Of a DNA stretch of 64,000 bases, positions 36,401 through 47,186 are shown one piece after another. Position numbers and translations under genes: made by a program. Source of the DNA: Polytrichum commune (taxonomy: Eukaryota > Streptophyta > Polytrichopsida > Polytrichales > Polytrichaceae); the NCBI GenBank assembly GCA_950295325.1, contig OX485809.1:124001-188000 (forward strand), given 5' to 3'. The notes under the pieces are model-generated. The model made no database searches, was not told the origin of the DNA, and was given only the letters and a program-made list of their open reading frames with translations. How positions within the stretch are numbered: position 1 is the first letter of the stretch; the number at the start of each line of letters is the position of its first letter.

Positions 36401-38752
36401 TACAAAAAACCCTCCTTTTTTTTTGAGGGCTATCAGGGAAGTACAGAAAACCCTATTTTTCACAATTCTGCGTTCAGATGCAAACAATGGAATGTAGACA
36501 ACCAGAACTCCAGGGGAAAGTGTTCTAATAGTCACAAAGTTTTATTTCTCATCTTAAGGAGGACGAAGGGAAACAGAACAGAAAATGGAGAAGACATGGA
36601 TACAAGCCATTGAACAACCAGTCAAGACTATGGTTTGGGTGGACTATCACCAATCCAAGTACCACCATGAACAAACACAAGGGGCATGGTCAGGTCCTAG
36701 AACCTTCGCTTTGTTGGATCAAACACCCTGAGGGCCCACCCCACAGACCTGTAATTGACATGGGATAGTAGCCAGCAACAGTCTTAGCTAAGATTATTGC
36801 ACCAGAGTGTACAATGACGCGACAAGGTAAACGATAAGTGTCAAACATTCTCTCACATGAATGAAACTAAAAGGACAAAAAAATTCAGAGGAAACAAGGT
36901 GTATGAGCTACACAAAGGAGTGAACATCTCAGAGCTCTCTATGGATGCTCGAAATTGCTTTAGCACTAGAAACCTGTAAATGAACAGTGAAAAACCACAA
37001 ACTCCAGACAAACCCCAACTCTTCAACCTCTTGCCCGGCTAAGAAGTTGGGCGTCTACATTACTTATCACCAGTGTATCACTGGAGTGACAGTAGCAGGA
37101 AAATTGAAAAGAAAATGGCTCCTGAAATACCCAAACATAATGTGGTTTATAACGAGAGTTGCAGAAATGGGGAGAATACGATAATATTAATTCTGCTTTC
37201 AACTTCTAACAGAGAGAAGAAAAACGAGAATCCAGGCAAGAGAACTACATACTTTGAGGACCACTTGACCAGCCTGGCAGATAGATCCCCAGCAGAAACT
37301 TTCTGCTTCCAGAGACCAAAAAATCAAAATTTGAGCTCTATTATGGAGTTCTTGAAGCGACCAAGATTCTCCTGGAAGGTCAAAATGGACCCAAAAAAAA
37401 ACCAAAAAAAAAAAAACACTCCCCAGCACGTAAAGAAAATTACCCGGGAACTCACAAAAACCACAACCTATTCACTCCGACATATAAAATTAAAATTAAA
37501 TGAACCAATATTTCCATCCATCCATCACCACTGCCAAAACTTGTAAAGGATACTACTTTGTCAAAAACAGTAGGAGGTGAATGGCTTCAGTCCATCAAGT
37601 CGCTATAAGCCTCTATCTCCGCCACTCTAGGTAATTAGCCGGTTTGACACCATCTTGATGTACATTTAATTCCATAGGCCTTTTAACTTCCCAGACTTTA
37701 AAATCGATTTCATTTCATTGCACCCTCTCCTGGGATTAGACTAAGTAAAGTGAGGTTGATGGATTCCAGAAAAATGTAGGGAAGAAAGGGAGGAAGGAAG
37801 GGGAGGGTACTATACTATTTATTGCCACCAACTACACATCCCAAATTCTCTGATGAAGGACTCGTCATGCATATGTAAGTAACCCTTAGGCAAGCAATGT
37901 GTGACCTTGAACCCTCCTCACGGGCAAATTCTAGGGCTAAATAGATAGATAGATAGAATGTGGCCTCTCCATTTTCCTACCCTACCACCGCCAGAGGAGA
38001 GGGTACCCCGGGGAATAAAATAAGTATCCACACAACAGCAAAACCACGGGGCTCTTTCCTTCTTCCCTTGCAGCTAGTAGATCACCTATTACCTGCTTTA
38101 TCTGCAATTCCTTGTTTTTGTCTTTGTCAGTCGAGGCGATGAACCTCTCAATGTGCTTCCGCTCCCTCGTCGGCCTGTCCGCTGCATACGACGGCACTTC
38201 TTTCGCTTCTTTCTTTGCCCTACTACCTCCCTCTTTGCGTGGCGTCGTCATCTTCGGCTCTTTCTTCTCTTTCACTACCTCTACCTCCTCCGGTTTCACT
38301 TTCTTCGGCCTCCCTGGCCGCTTCTTCGTTGGCTTCCCTTCGTCCACCGGAACAGAAGCCTTCCCCTCCTTTTCCTTCTGCTCTGCCTCTTCTTCCTGCT
38401 CCACCACCGCTCCCTCTACCTCCTCCTGTACACCTTCCTGTATACCGCCATCCTCTTGCTCCTCCACCGTGCCTTCCTCCTCGTCGGCCTCCGCTACTGC
38501 TGCTGTTGCTGTTACCAACCCCCCCTTCTCCTTCTTCTTCCCTCCTTCACCTACTGCCTTTGCCTGCTTCTTCTCCTTCCTCTCCCCCTTTCCTTTCCCC
38601 TCCTCTTCTTCCTCCTGCTCTTCCTCGGCGGCCGCCATGTCGACGTCGTCCTGCTCTACAGTCGTGTCCTGCTCTACCGCGGCATTTTCTTCCCGCACCT
38701 CAGCCGCCGTGCCATTCTGCGGCGCCTCGGGGTGCATCGCCGTGTCTGCCAT
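30435..38752 (-). CDS. DEK: DEK-domain chromatin protein
   Basis: Nuclear DNA- and histone-binding protein of about 659 residues. Exons: 38093-38752, 35950-35983, 35418-35500, 34578-34637, 34154-34261, 33539-33619, 33025-33084, 32320-32535, 31799-32093, 31100-31214, 30863-30893, 30435-30670. Exon 1 (start MADTAMHPEAP) is Glu/Lys-rich and ends RPTRERKHIERF. Exons 2-6 give the DEK/SAP-like domain: GDGTLLKDIPN, LSKISKHDEVLGMLHSLCF, ILQFSGYVW, KEELVAKVLEFLEKPHKTTE. Acidic and lysine-rich linkers follow. The last three exons give the DEK C-terminal domain (IPSDEELQ, LLKVSDFSK, HVKRLIREEISKL). Three AT-hook-like PGRPK motifs occur, in exons 1, 7 and 9. In exon 10 the two halves of the domain appear one base out of frame near 31,140; see findings. 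Confidence 0.88.
36375..36465. repeat. Short tandem duplication in DEK intron 1
   Basis: A unit of about 45 bp with AGGGCTAT, GGGAAAGTACA and AAAACCCT is present twice in a row. The rest of this 2.1-kb intron (35,984-38,092) shows nothing else beyond A-runs near 37,395. Confidence 0.6.
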
Positions 38753-38889
38753 GGAGCGCCAGGCTCCTAAACCCGCCCAGCAGCAACAGCAGCACCCTCC
38801 TTCGGACGACAACAACAACACCACCACCACCACCAACGCAAGAGGGAAAAAGAGAGAAACAAAGCGCAAAGCGCAACAAAAGCCAAGCC

Positions 38890-39125
38890 CAGGCAACGGA
38901 AGGAAGGAAGGAAGGAAGGAAAAGGGCAGTCAAGCGCGCTCGCTCTCTCTCTCTCCCTCTCTCTCTCTCTCTCTCCCCCCCCCTCTCTCTCTCTCTCTCT
39001 CTCACTCTGTGCGCCTGTGCCACTGTGCCAAGTTAAGAAAGCTTAGTCTTAGAGCTGTTGTTGTTGTTGTGGTGAGTGTTAAGTGGGCCTCTCTCTCTCT
39101 CTCTCTCTCTCTGCTTTTCTCTCCT
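38890..39125. repeat. CT-rich microsatellites in the DEK promoter/5' UTR
   Basis: GGAA units at about 38,900-38,920 and long (CT)n runs at 38,941-39,003 and 39,092-39,113 lie 150-370 bp upstream of the DEK start codon. On the DEK strand these are GA runs, as is common in plant core promoters and 5' leaders. No clear TATA box was found. Confidence 0.6.
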
Positions 39126-39972
39126 CCCCTTTTTCTCTCTCTTGCCTCCTTGCAGAAAGCGAGGGAATGGGAGAGAGGCTTGTTGGGGGGAAACCCAAAT
39201 GCCTCCCTTTCCCTCCCTCTCTCCCCCTCCCTATCGCATTCCCTGCTTATTTATGCGGGATAGGTACTGGTGACCTAGGTACCACTCGCCCTTTCTAGCC
39301 CCCTAGCTGAGGCACCCTACACCCTACTACCTTCCCAGCCCTCCTTATTATGACATAAGACTCAGTTGTGCTGCCTATATTTGCCCCTTCCTGCTCCTTT
39401 ATTCCCCCACCCCCCCCCCCTCCCTCACACCCGTAACGGGTGCCAGGGCGGAATCTCCGTGACGTGGCACCCCCCCACTGGCTGCGAACCCCAGCAACCC
39501 ACCCATGGATGTTTGCTTCTGTGTTATGTCTTAACCCTTATTACGAAGCAACTCCTAAGCCAGCCAGCCAGCTGACTGACTTCCTTACCTCATGAGCCCT
39601 CGCCTCAACCCCTACTCTCTCTCTCTCACTTAACTGTGAGTACCAAACATGATAAAAGAATGATATGAAGACTTGATGATCGCTCCTCCACAGGCCCTTC
39701 TTATAAGTCGGCACCTATGTCCCGGGAGAACCGGCAGTTAGTTATAGATAAACCGGTTGAGTTTGAGAAATAACCGGTTGAAATGGGAGAGTTCAGGAGA
39801 ATCACCGGTCAAAATGGGGGAATCTATTGAAGAATATACCTCCAATGAATGAAAGCAGCAGCAACCGGAAGATGTCAACATGTAACCGGCTTGATATAGA
39901 ATCACAAGGATCTTGACTGACTATGCTGCCCGAAAAACTTCCCGGGCACTGGTTGGCACCCAAGCAGGTCGC

Positions 39973-39973
<1 letters not shown>

Positions 39974-40007
<34 letters not shown>

Positions 40008-40008
40008 G
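39974..40008. repeat. ATT microsatellite inside a repeat copy
   Basis: (ATT)n of about 11 units, at the junction between the left and right parts of the 39.3-44.1 kb repeat. The equivalent spot in the next long copy is 41,512-41,543. Confidence 0.85.
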
Positions 40009-40960
40009 GTTGTGACTTGTGCTATGTATGTTTGGGTGTTGTGAGTCTTCAAGTGCTCTTTGGACTAGTAGTAACCGGGTGGAAGGAGGAATCTCGATGA
40101 CGTGGCAGCTGCCTAGTGGCTATGAAGGAGACGGAGGGTCCTAAGTTGGAACCCAATACTAATAAGCTAGCTCCCGAGTCCCAGCCCTCACTTGAACTCG
40201 AGTAAATAACCAAGAACCGGGGAAATTTGATATGGAAACCTGATGATGTCTCTATGAAATGGAATGAACTTGACCTAATTTTAAAGTTGATGGTGTCGAA
40301 CATACTAACTCTTTAGGGTAGCGGAGTGCGGTAATGTGTGTGAGATAGAGGCTAATATCAACTCGATGGGTCTAATGGGAACAAATATCTAAAGCTTCCT
40401 AGTACAACATTCTCAAATAGTAAAGGGAGTCTATCTATAATGAAGCCGTAGAGGGGAGACTCCAACACAAAGCGTGCCTTGTTTTCAAATGCATTGTGAG
40501 AGCAAAAGTGAAATAATTGGTTGTCTCTAGGGATCGGGATAATCGACCACTGCCCAGTGTCAACGCCAATTCTCTAGAGACACTCGGTTCTCACCCTTGT
40601 AGGAGCTTACTTATGTTATCGTGGTGTGAGACATCGAAACCCATTTGTGATCCCTAGAACTCGGTATATTCTTCAAGTGTTCCTCTCACTAGTAATGGGT
40701 ATGAGGAGGAATCTCAGTGACGTGGCAACTTCATGGTGGATGTGAAGAGGATGGATGGATGGTTCTATAGACTACATGCTCACTTGAAGCAACTTGCATA
40801 TATTATTGTAGCACAAGACACAATTGTTGTGATACCTATATTTGTGTGTTTAAGAGTCTTAAATTGTTTCTCGGACTAGTAACATGTGTGACAAGCAATC
40901 TATATGACGTGGTAGCTTCTTAGTCGCTATGAAGAGGACGGGTGGTTGGTTCTAACCAAT

Positions 40961-41205
40961 GTTGGCATGGTACTATTTTGTTACTTTTTTTAATCCTATA
41001 ATCAACATGATGTAGAAAGATACTGACCCAAATAATAACTCGGGTATACAAAGGATTCTCTCTTCCCTTGATATATCCATTAAATTTCAATATTTGACTG
41101 CCATTACAAGTTGGATATCCAAAGATAGGTTTTGGGATAACATCGTGTAGCCACTCAGGTTATCAATATCATGCATTCACCTATATACCAGATAAACATC
41201 GGTTT
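40961..41205 (+). repeat. Single-arm copy of the dynein-intron foldback family
   Basis: Matches the left foldback arm at 12,700-12,960 in the same order: GACCCAAATA..AACTCGGGTATACAAAG, TTCAATATTTGACT, and ATGCATTCACCTATATA. It sits between two units of the 39.3-44.1 kb cluster. No inverted partner arm is next to it. Confidence 0.6.
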
Positions 41206-42248
41206 TAACCCACACCAATAAATGGGGAGAAGCGACCGCTAGTTCCATACAAACCCGTTGAAGTTGAAGGCTTCCGGGAAAGTATCGATCATAGTAGAGG
41301 TATCTATGGAATATCCCTTGAATTAGTAAAGGGAAAAAAACGAGATATCACAACATGCGACCGGTTGGACTTGGGAACACGATGATTTTGACCGACGATG
41401 CCCAAAATCCTCCATGGACACTGTCCCACACCGTGCTTTGAACTGGTGGGGTGCAATGGTTATTAAAAACCAGGGGAAAAACTGATATTTCCGCCTCTCA
41501 AGCAACTTCCCTATTATTATTATTATCATTATTATTATTATTGTGACATGAGAGGCTTGGCAGTTGTGCCACCTATATTTATCTCTTTTGTTTATGCTTA
41601 AGCGTTCCTCACAGAAGTGACCAGAGTAGGGAGGAATCTAGATCACGTGGCGCCTTCCTACTGGCTGTGACCATGGTTCAAACCCGCACTAATTGAGCCA
41701 GCTCCCTCACACCAACTGCTGTAAAGGTACACTAATTCTAGTGTCACCAATTCTAGTGGAATGACATTTAGTGTCACCGATTCTAATTGCCTTCCTCAAT
41801 ACTAATTGTGAACCGCGGGATCGTGTCTCCAACACTATTTGTCATTCCTTGGGATTCTTAAATTTAAAATTAAAATTAAAATTGGGGGGGGGGATCATAA
41901 GTATAGTGTTGCAATTACTATCACTTACCGAGTGATATTTCCTCCGAATTTCAATCATCTGTGACAATATTTCCATCACGAGTTGTTGACAAGAGAAGGC
42001 AAGGTTTTGACAGATGGATGAACTCATCCATCATCATCCATGACAATATTTGCTCACTTATTCATGAGAAGTGTCATCCGAAAGGTTACCATAGTGACAT
42101 AAAATACCCCGTATGACACTAAACATCGTATTTAGTGTAGTAAAAAAAACAGTAAAAAAAACTTATACGAAAGTTTGGTCAATTACTCGCTAATTAAGCT
42201 CGATTGTACATTAAGTTCCTCGTCGCACCAGTTATTTTATGCAGCATG

Positions 42249-43469
42249 TGTATTGCTAGTGGTGATTTTTCACAAGGTCCCTAACATGTCTAGGGACATG
42301 TTCATAAAAAAAAAACATTTTCAGTGGACATGTTCTTAGAAAATGAACCGGTTTTGGGACGTGTCAAATTCACTTTGGGCGGGTTCTAAAAATAACATTT
42401 TTTAATTTAAAAAAATCAAAAAAAATTGTACAAATATCAATTACATTATGTCATATATGACATGTGAATATAAGCATAATGCAATTAAACCACTAATACC
42501 CAATCAAAATATCAATCTTGAAGTGCTTGATTCACGTGTATAATTCATCAACCACAAAATTTATAACCTTTTTAACATAATGTCAAAGATTATAATTGAA
42601 GGTAAACTTAGTAATTGAATATGAATTAGTATATATAAACATGTTCAAAAATTTAAAAACAAAGAGCTACTTACCCTTCAAAGAAGTGGATGAATTCTCC
42701 TATCCTTCATGTTTCTCCAAACAAGCATCACTGCATTCCAATTGCATTCACTTGAATTTTTAAATTGCAAACACTAGGATCTCAACTCACTTAACTTACT
42801 TAGCTGGCACGGTTGATGAGTCCTATTGGAGCTGCTTCAAGTTCATATATCCTCATCATTGATTAGTGTGTTGCTTGAGTCACCGGAGTGCCATTTGTTT
42901 TTTGGGGGTGAAACAACCAGGGGAAAGGATGAACTTAAAGACCAGATCAGAAAGTGCAACTTAGGAAGAAAGAGAGGAAAGGAAACGGCACTCATCACCG
43001 CAGCCGGTTCAAACCGTGACAGGGAAAGAAGAATTGGAAGATATGATCGGTATCTTCGGAAGCAGATACAATCCAAGATAAAAGGATGAAGGAGACAACA
43101 AGTTGCTATGAAGGATCTGAGTATGTTTCTCTGAACTAGTCTATGTGGACGAAATGGGGCAGGTGGTAGCTAAAATAGATAAAGCAGAATTGAAGGAAGA
43201 TACTATTGTTTCCAAGTGCAACCAATCACATGCCGACATCTTTCGGGTTATCTTTATCAATTTGTTTTTTCCTTTAAGCTTTTCATGGACGGGTTGGTTT
43301 AGAAATTACCGGTTTTGGGACGGGTTGTTTTTTCTTTAACCTTTCCATGGATGGGTTGGTTTTGAAATTACCGGTTTTGGGACGGGTTGCAAATTTTTTT
43401 GCCTTTCAATTTGAGGTTTTTGGACGTGGACGGGTAAAAACTTTGTGAAAAAGCACCCCTGTGTATTGC
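42249..43469. mobile_element. Non-autonomous hAT-like DNA transposon with 8-bp target duplication
   Basis: The element spans 42,257-43,461 (1,205 bp). Its ends, TAGTGGTGATTTTTCACAAG and, inverted, CAGGGGTGCTTTTTCACAAA, match at 18 of 22 positions and resemble hAT termini. The flanks TGTATTGC at 42,249-42,256 and 43,462-43,469 are an exact 8-bp target duplication, the hAT signature. Subterminal CCGGTTTTGGGACG occurs at 42,348, 43,309 and 43,371 in one orientation. A 62-bp tandem duplication covers 43,264-43,389. No transposase is recognisable; an 87-codon frame at 42,826-43,089 matched nothing known to me. Confidence 0.85.
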
Positions 43470-44090
43470 GACTCACTCACTCTAGACTCACTCACTCAAG
43501 GAGTTAAGCTGGTTATTATTGCACAAGACTCCGTTGTGAGGGTTATATTTGGAAGCTTGAAAAATTCTTCAAGTTTTTTCCTCATTCTGAATTGACAACG
43601 TGGCATCTTTCTAGTGATTATGAAGAGCATGGTCAAGCTGTAACCCAGTAAACATATCCTCTCATAACAACTACACTTATTTATTGTTATTTAATGTGAC
43701 CAATTCTATTTGTCTTGTTCAATACTAATTGCAAACCGCCTGTGTACTGTCACCAACGCCAATTGCAAACCTAGCTAGTATAACTTATCATCCCTTGTAA
43801 AATAATTTGGCCATTATAGAATTACGATGTTGGATTTATTGTCATTTATTGAGTGATTTATCATTCAAATTTTAATCGTCCATGACAGTAATTCATTGTA
43901 GAAATATTCGGATGAAACATATACTAAATTTTGTTCCAATAATCGGCATGGACTTCATCCAAATTTCAATCATCCATGACAATTATTGTAAAGTTGATTC
44001 ATCAAAAGAGTTGCTAGATAACGTACCGCAGTGACATAGAATACAATAGGACACTAAATTCAATCTTTATTGTAGTATATTTAAGAACTT

Positions 44091-47000
44091 AAAAAAAGTG
44101 TTGTGAATCGTCTTATCTTCCTCGCACTTGCTAGGTATGGTAACCAACATGTGTCATCCAACTATAAGTTAGTTGCTCGTGTCAAGAGTGAAGGCAACTG
44201 GCTATACTTTGGCTGCTTGTTTTGGTTATCATATCATATATTAAAATCCCTTGCATGAGAAGTAACAAACACAACAACCCTTTCCAAAATGTACAATTGT
44301 CATATATATAATAGTTGTTGGTGTGCTCATGTAATTTTGTTTGCTTTCCAAACCCATTGAACATAATTTAAGTTAATAACATTGTACATCTTAAGAAAAT
44401 TACAATGTATTGGGAATGTATTTATACTAAGAAATGGTTTCAAAGGCTCAAAGACTAACCCATTTATGACATAATTTCAATGATACAAAACAACATCATC
44501 CAATGCAGAATGTGTCTCAAACTACTACACTACATATTGTATTTAGTGCCACTTTCTATTTCGAATTATACAGTGCTATAAATATTGATTGTATATCTTT
44601 ATTTTTATTTTTTGTCAACAAAGGTCAAATTGGTTGTTTGGACATTATATAACATTAACATCTTTACTTGGTACATAAAAATAAGAAGTTACAATATTGT
44701 GTAACTTCAAATAGTGAGTGACACTTAAAACAATATTTAGTGCAGGGATTGTCTACAAATTGCACATTGCATTCCTTCACATACTTGACCATATTTGCCC
44801 CCTACATTTTACTTTGATTATTCTATTGAAGAATGTCATTGAAAGATTAAAATCATCTTAGAAATAGTTAATTTTCCACGAAATGAGGTTATCAATGTGA
44901 AATTCTCGATTTTTCTAGTTGTTGATGGCCCCTTGAGGCTTGCTCTAAGTTAAAGGGTCAAGGAATATCTACATTTGACCTTGTATCATCTTGACAATGT
45001 GCACATCAATATTGGAATATTCGATGATAGTGGATGGGTGTTGCTTTCACAATTTGTTGCAAATCGAAATCTTGGAGGTCATAGAACTTTTCAATGGCTA
45101 TCTCGAATCTATTTTCATTCATTTTAAGATCACAAGAAGAAGAACGGAGCAAAATTGAATGACTTGATGTTGAGCAACCCTAGTAGAGTAACTATACCCC
45201 TAAGGGTACAAATCCAAAGATGTCTATAGTGCTCCATAATCATCTTCATGTACTTCTACACTAATTATCTCAATTAGTGTGTGTTACTATATAGAATTTT
45301 GCAATGCACTAACATCTTACTTAGGAGTTCAAGTTTTACTCACGGAAGTTCAATACCTTGTTTGGACATTGTAGAACATAAATGACTTTGCTTGGTGAAA
45401 TATAACACTCATTAAATAGTTTTAGCATTGCATAACTCCGAATAAAAACTCACACCAAATGGGATAATCAATGTAGTCTTGTAAGCCATGCATAACAACA
45501 CTCAAAGACGTGAGCCCTCAAAATATAACAGTGGGATGTTGGGAGCTCAGTCTGAATTTTTGTCTCCATGCGGAGCTTTTCATGCATTTAACTATTATAT
45601 TTTTGAGGGCACATAGAACGGGAGCTCAAACATTGAGTAATGTTATGTTTGACTTCTTGGTTTTAAAAACCAATTTCATTTCATCTTATTTTGTTGAACT
45701 ATGAACATATTTTATGTTCATTTTAATGGGACCGAAACAACACACAAGCCTTAGTCATGTAATGTACATTGATGTGTGCCATTAGGTTGACCTAACAAAC
45801 AGGTTGACTTCTTAGCCAACGGAAATCACCTTGGATTACACCAGATCATAACAAACTTATAACTTTGTTCATTTCCCTGCATAGGAACCATGGTAACAAA
45901 GCACAGGATTATTTCCTGTATTTACCGCGGTAATAATCATTCAAAATAGCATGGGATATCACTAAACTAGCATTGGTCAACCTAGTTGCACCTATCAGTG
46001 TTGCCTTGCAAGACATTCCATGTACGCAGATTTAGAATACGTGATCATTATTTTGGACGATCTTTGGAAGTTTGAGTTAGGATGCTTTGGAGTTATTATG
46101 GGCTTTGTGACATTACCAAAGGCACAGTTGTTAGGGTATCATCTACAGCTGTAATCAACAACAAAATTTATTCCCTACTGAAATTAATATACTTGTGTAA
46201 ACCACTCTGCAGAGACATACAAACAGAATTGAACCCATACCCATCACGGGTATGCCACGCTAAATCTGATGTACATATTACAAAAGCATTCAACACATAA
46301 TGTTATCAACAAACCTAGAAATCTAAGGGGCTTTGTGAAAACGAAAATCTCAAACACAGGTCTGATTAAGACACATGTGATGATTCTCAATGGGTCTGCA
46401 ATTCCAAAGTTCTTGAAGTTATTGATATGGAAAGAAGCAGAGCAGAAGACTAAATGCAGATACAGTTCATTTAGGTGAAACAGCAAATCCCAGAAACGCC
46501 AGGAACATACATGTAGAGGGGGGCAGCTTCAGACTCTATTCGACCAATTGGATACCAGAGAATAAATTGGCTCAAAGGAAAAGTAACATGGCTAGGGTAA
46601 CTATGTCAGCTCTTATACCATTTCTACAAACCATTCCGAGACAGGATAGCTGAGGAAGTCACATTTCACTCACTAGTAAATAGAATTGGAACCTTCTCTG
46701 TGTTCCAGTCTCCACAGCCATGAAGGAACACCTGAGTCACCATTGTGAAACATAGCTGGCCAGAACATTACTGCAGTTGACTACTAAGATGGCTTTCACC
46801 AACAAGAAATCAAGGCAATCAAGCGCTAGTTGAGGGATTGTCATATCTTTTATTGAACGACTCTTGTTTACACCTGGACTCATGAGAACACCTCACCTTT
46901 TGGCAAGGTCGTTTATTGCAGCCATGGCAATAAATTATCCTCTTCCTACCAGTCTAACCGCGAACTTCTGCTGTGACCCGATACCGCCATAAATATTGAT

Positions 47001-47186
47001 GCCAGAGCTGCCATGACACCAAATCTCTTTATTTCTACAGACTAAACTACATCCTATTACAACAGACTGCAACCCAGCTACTCCCACGCTCCAAATGTTC
47101 CTGGATCATTTGAACTGAACGACTCATTTTCTACTCTAGATCTCGTAAAATCACCTATCAAGGTACTCCAAAACTGGTTGTCTTTC
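44091..47186. other. Intergenic region right of the repeat cluster, to the PP2C stop
   Basis: AT-rich, with short relatives of the CACTAAAT/ATTTAGTG motif (near 44,525 and 44,735). No supported gene. The last few hundred bases should contain the PP2C 3' UTR. Confidence 0.5.

Larger units (their letters stand above)
39340..44090. repeat. Cluster of diverged copies of a long intergenic repeat
   Basis: A core with GAGGAATCT..TGACGTGGCA..TCCTAGTGGCTATGAAGAGGA is seen at about 39,452, 40,090, 40,705, 40,895, 41,630 and 43,585. Most copies are preceded by a CTATATTTG block and a TTATT run. Two longer copies (39,727-40,200 and 41,218-41,730) carry an extra left part with GGGGAGAACCGACCG and CCGGTTGA before an (ATT)n run. 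The copies at 41,512-42,145 and 43,513-44,080 are parallel for about 600 bp, sharing CAATACTAATTG and ACCGAGTGAT-like blocks. A further left-part copy lies at 52,185-52,270. One copy (41,680) has GGTTCAAACCC, like a tRNA B box, but a SINE origin is unproven. Confidence 0.6.

Noticed and set aside
38112-39263. Long plus-strand open frame (383 codons) and overlapping Ser/Pro- or Leu-rich frames
   Set aside because: They are antisense shadows of the Glu/Lys-rich DEK exon 1 and the CT microsatellites; composition is extreme and no family motif is present.
41676-41690. GGTTCAAACCC as a tRNA gene B box
   Set aside because: No cloverleaf or A box could be fitted around it, and the other repeat copies lack the motif.
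42826-43089. Basic 87-codon frame inside the hAT-like element as a transposase fragment
   Set aside because: No BED zinc finger or hAT dimerisation motif is visible, so it is left uncalled.
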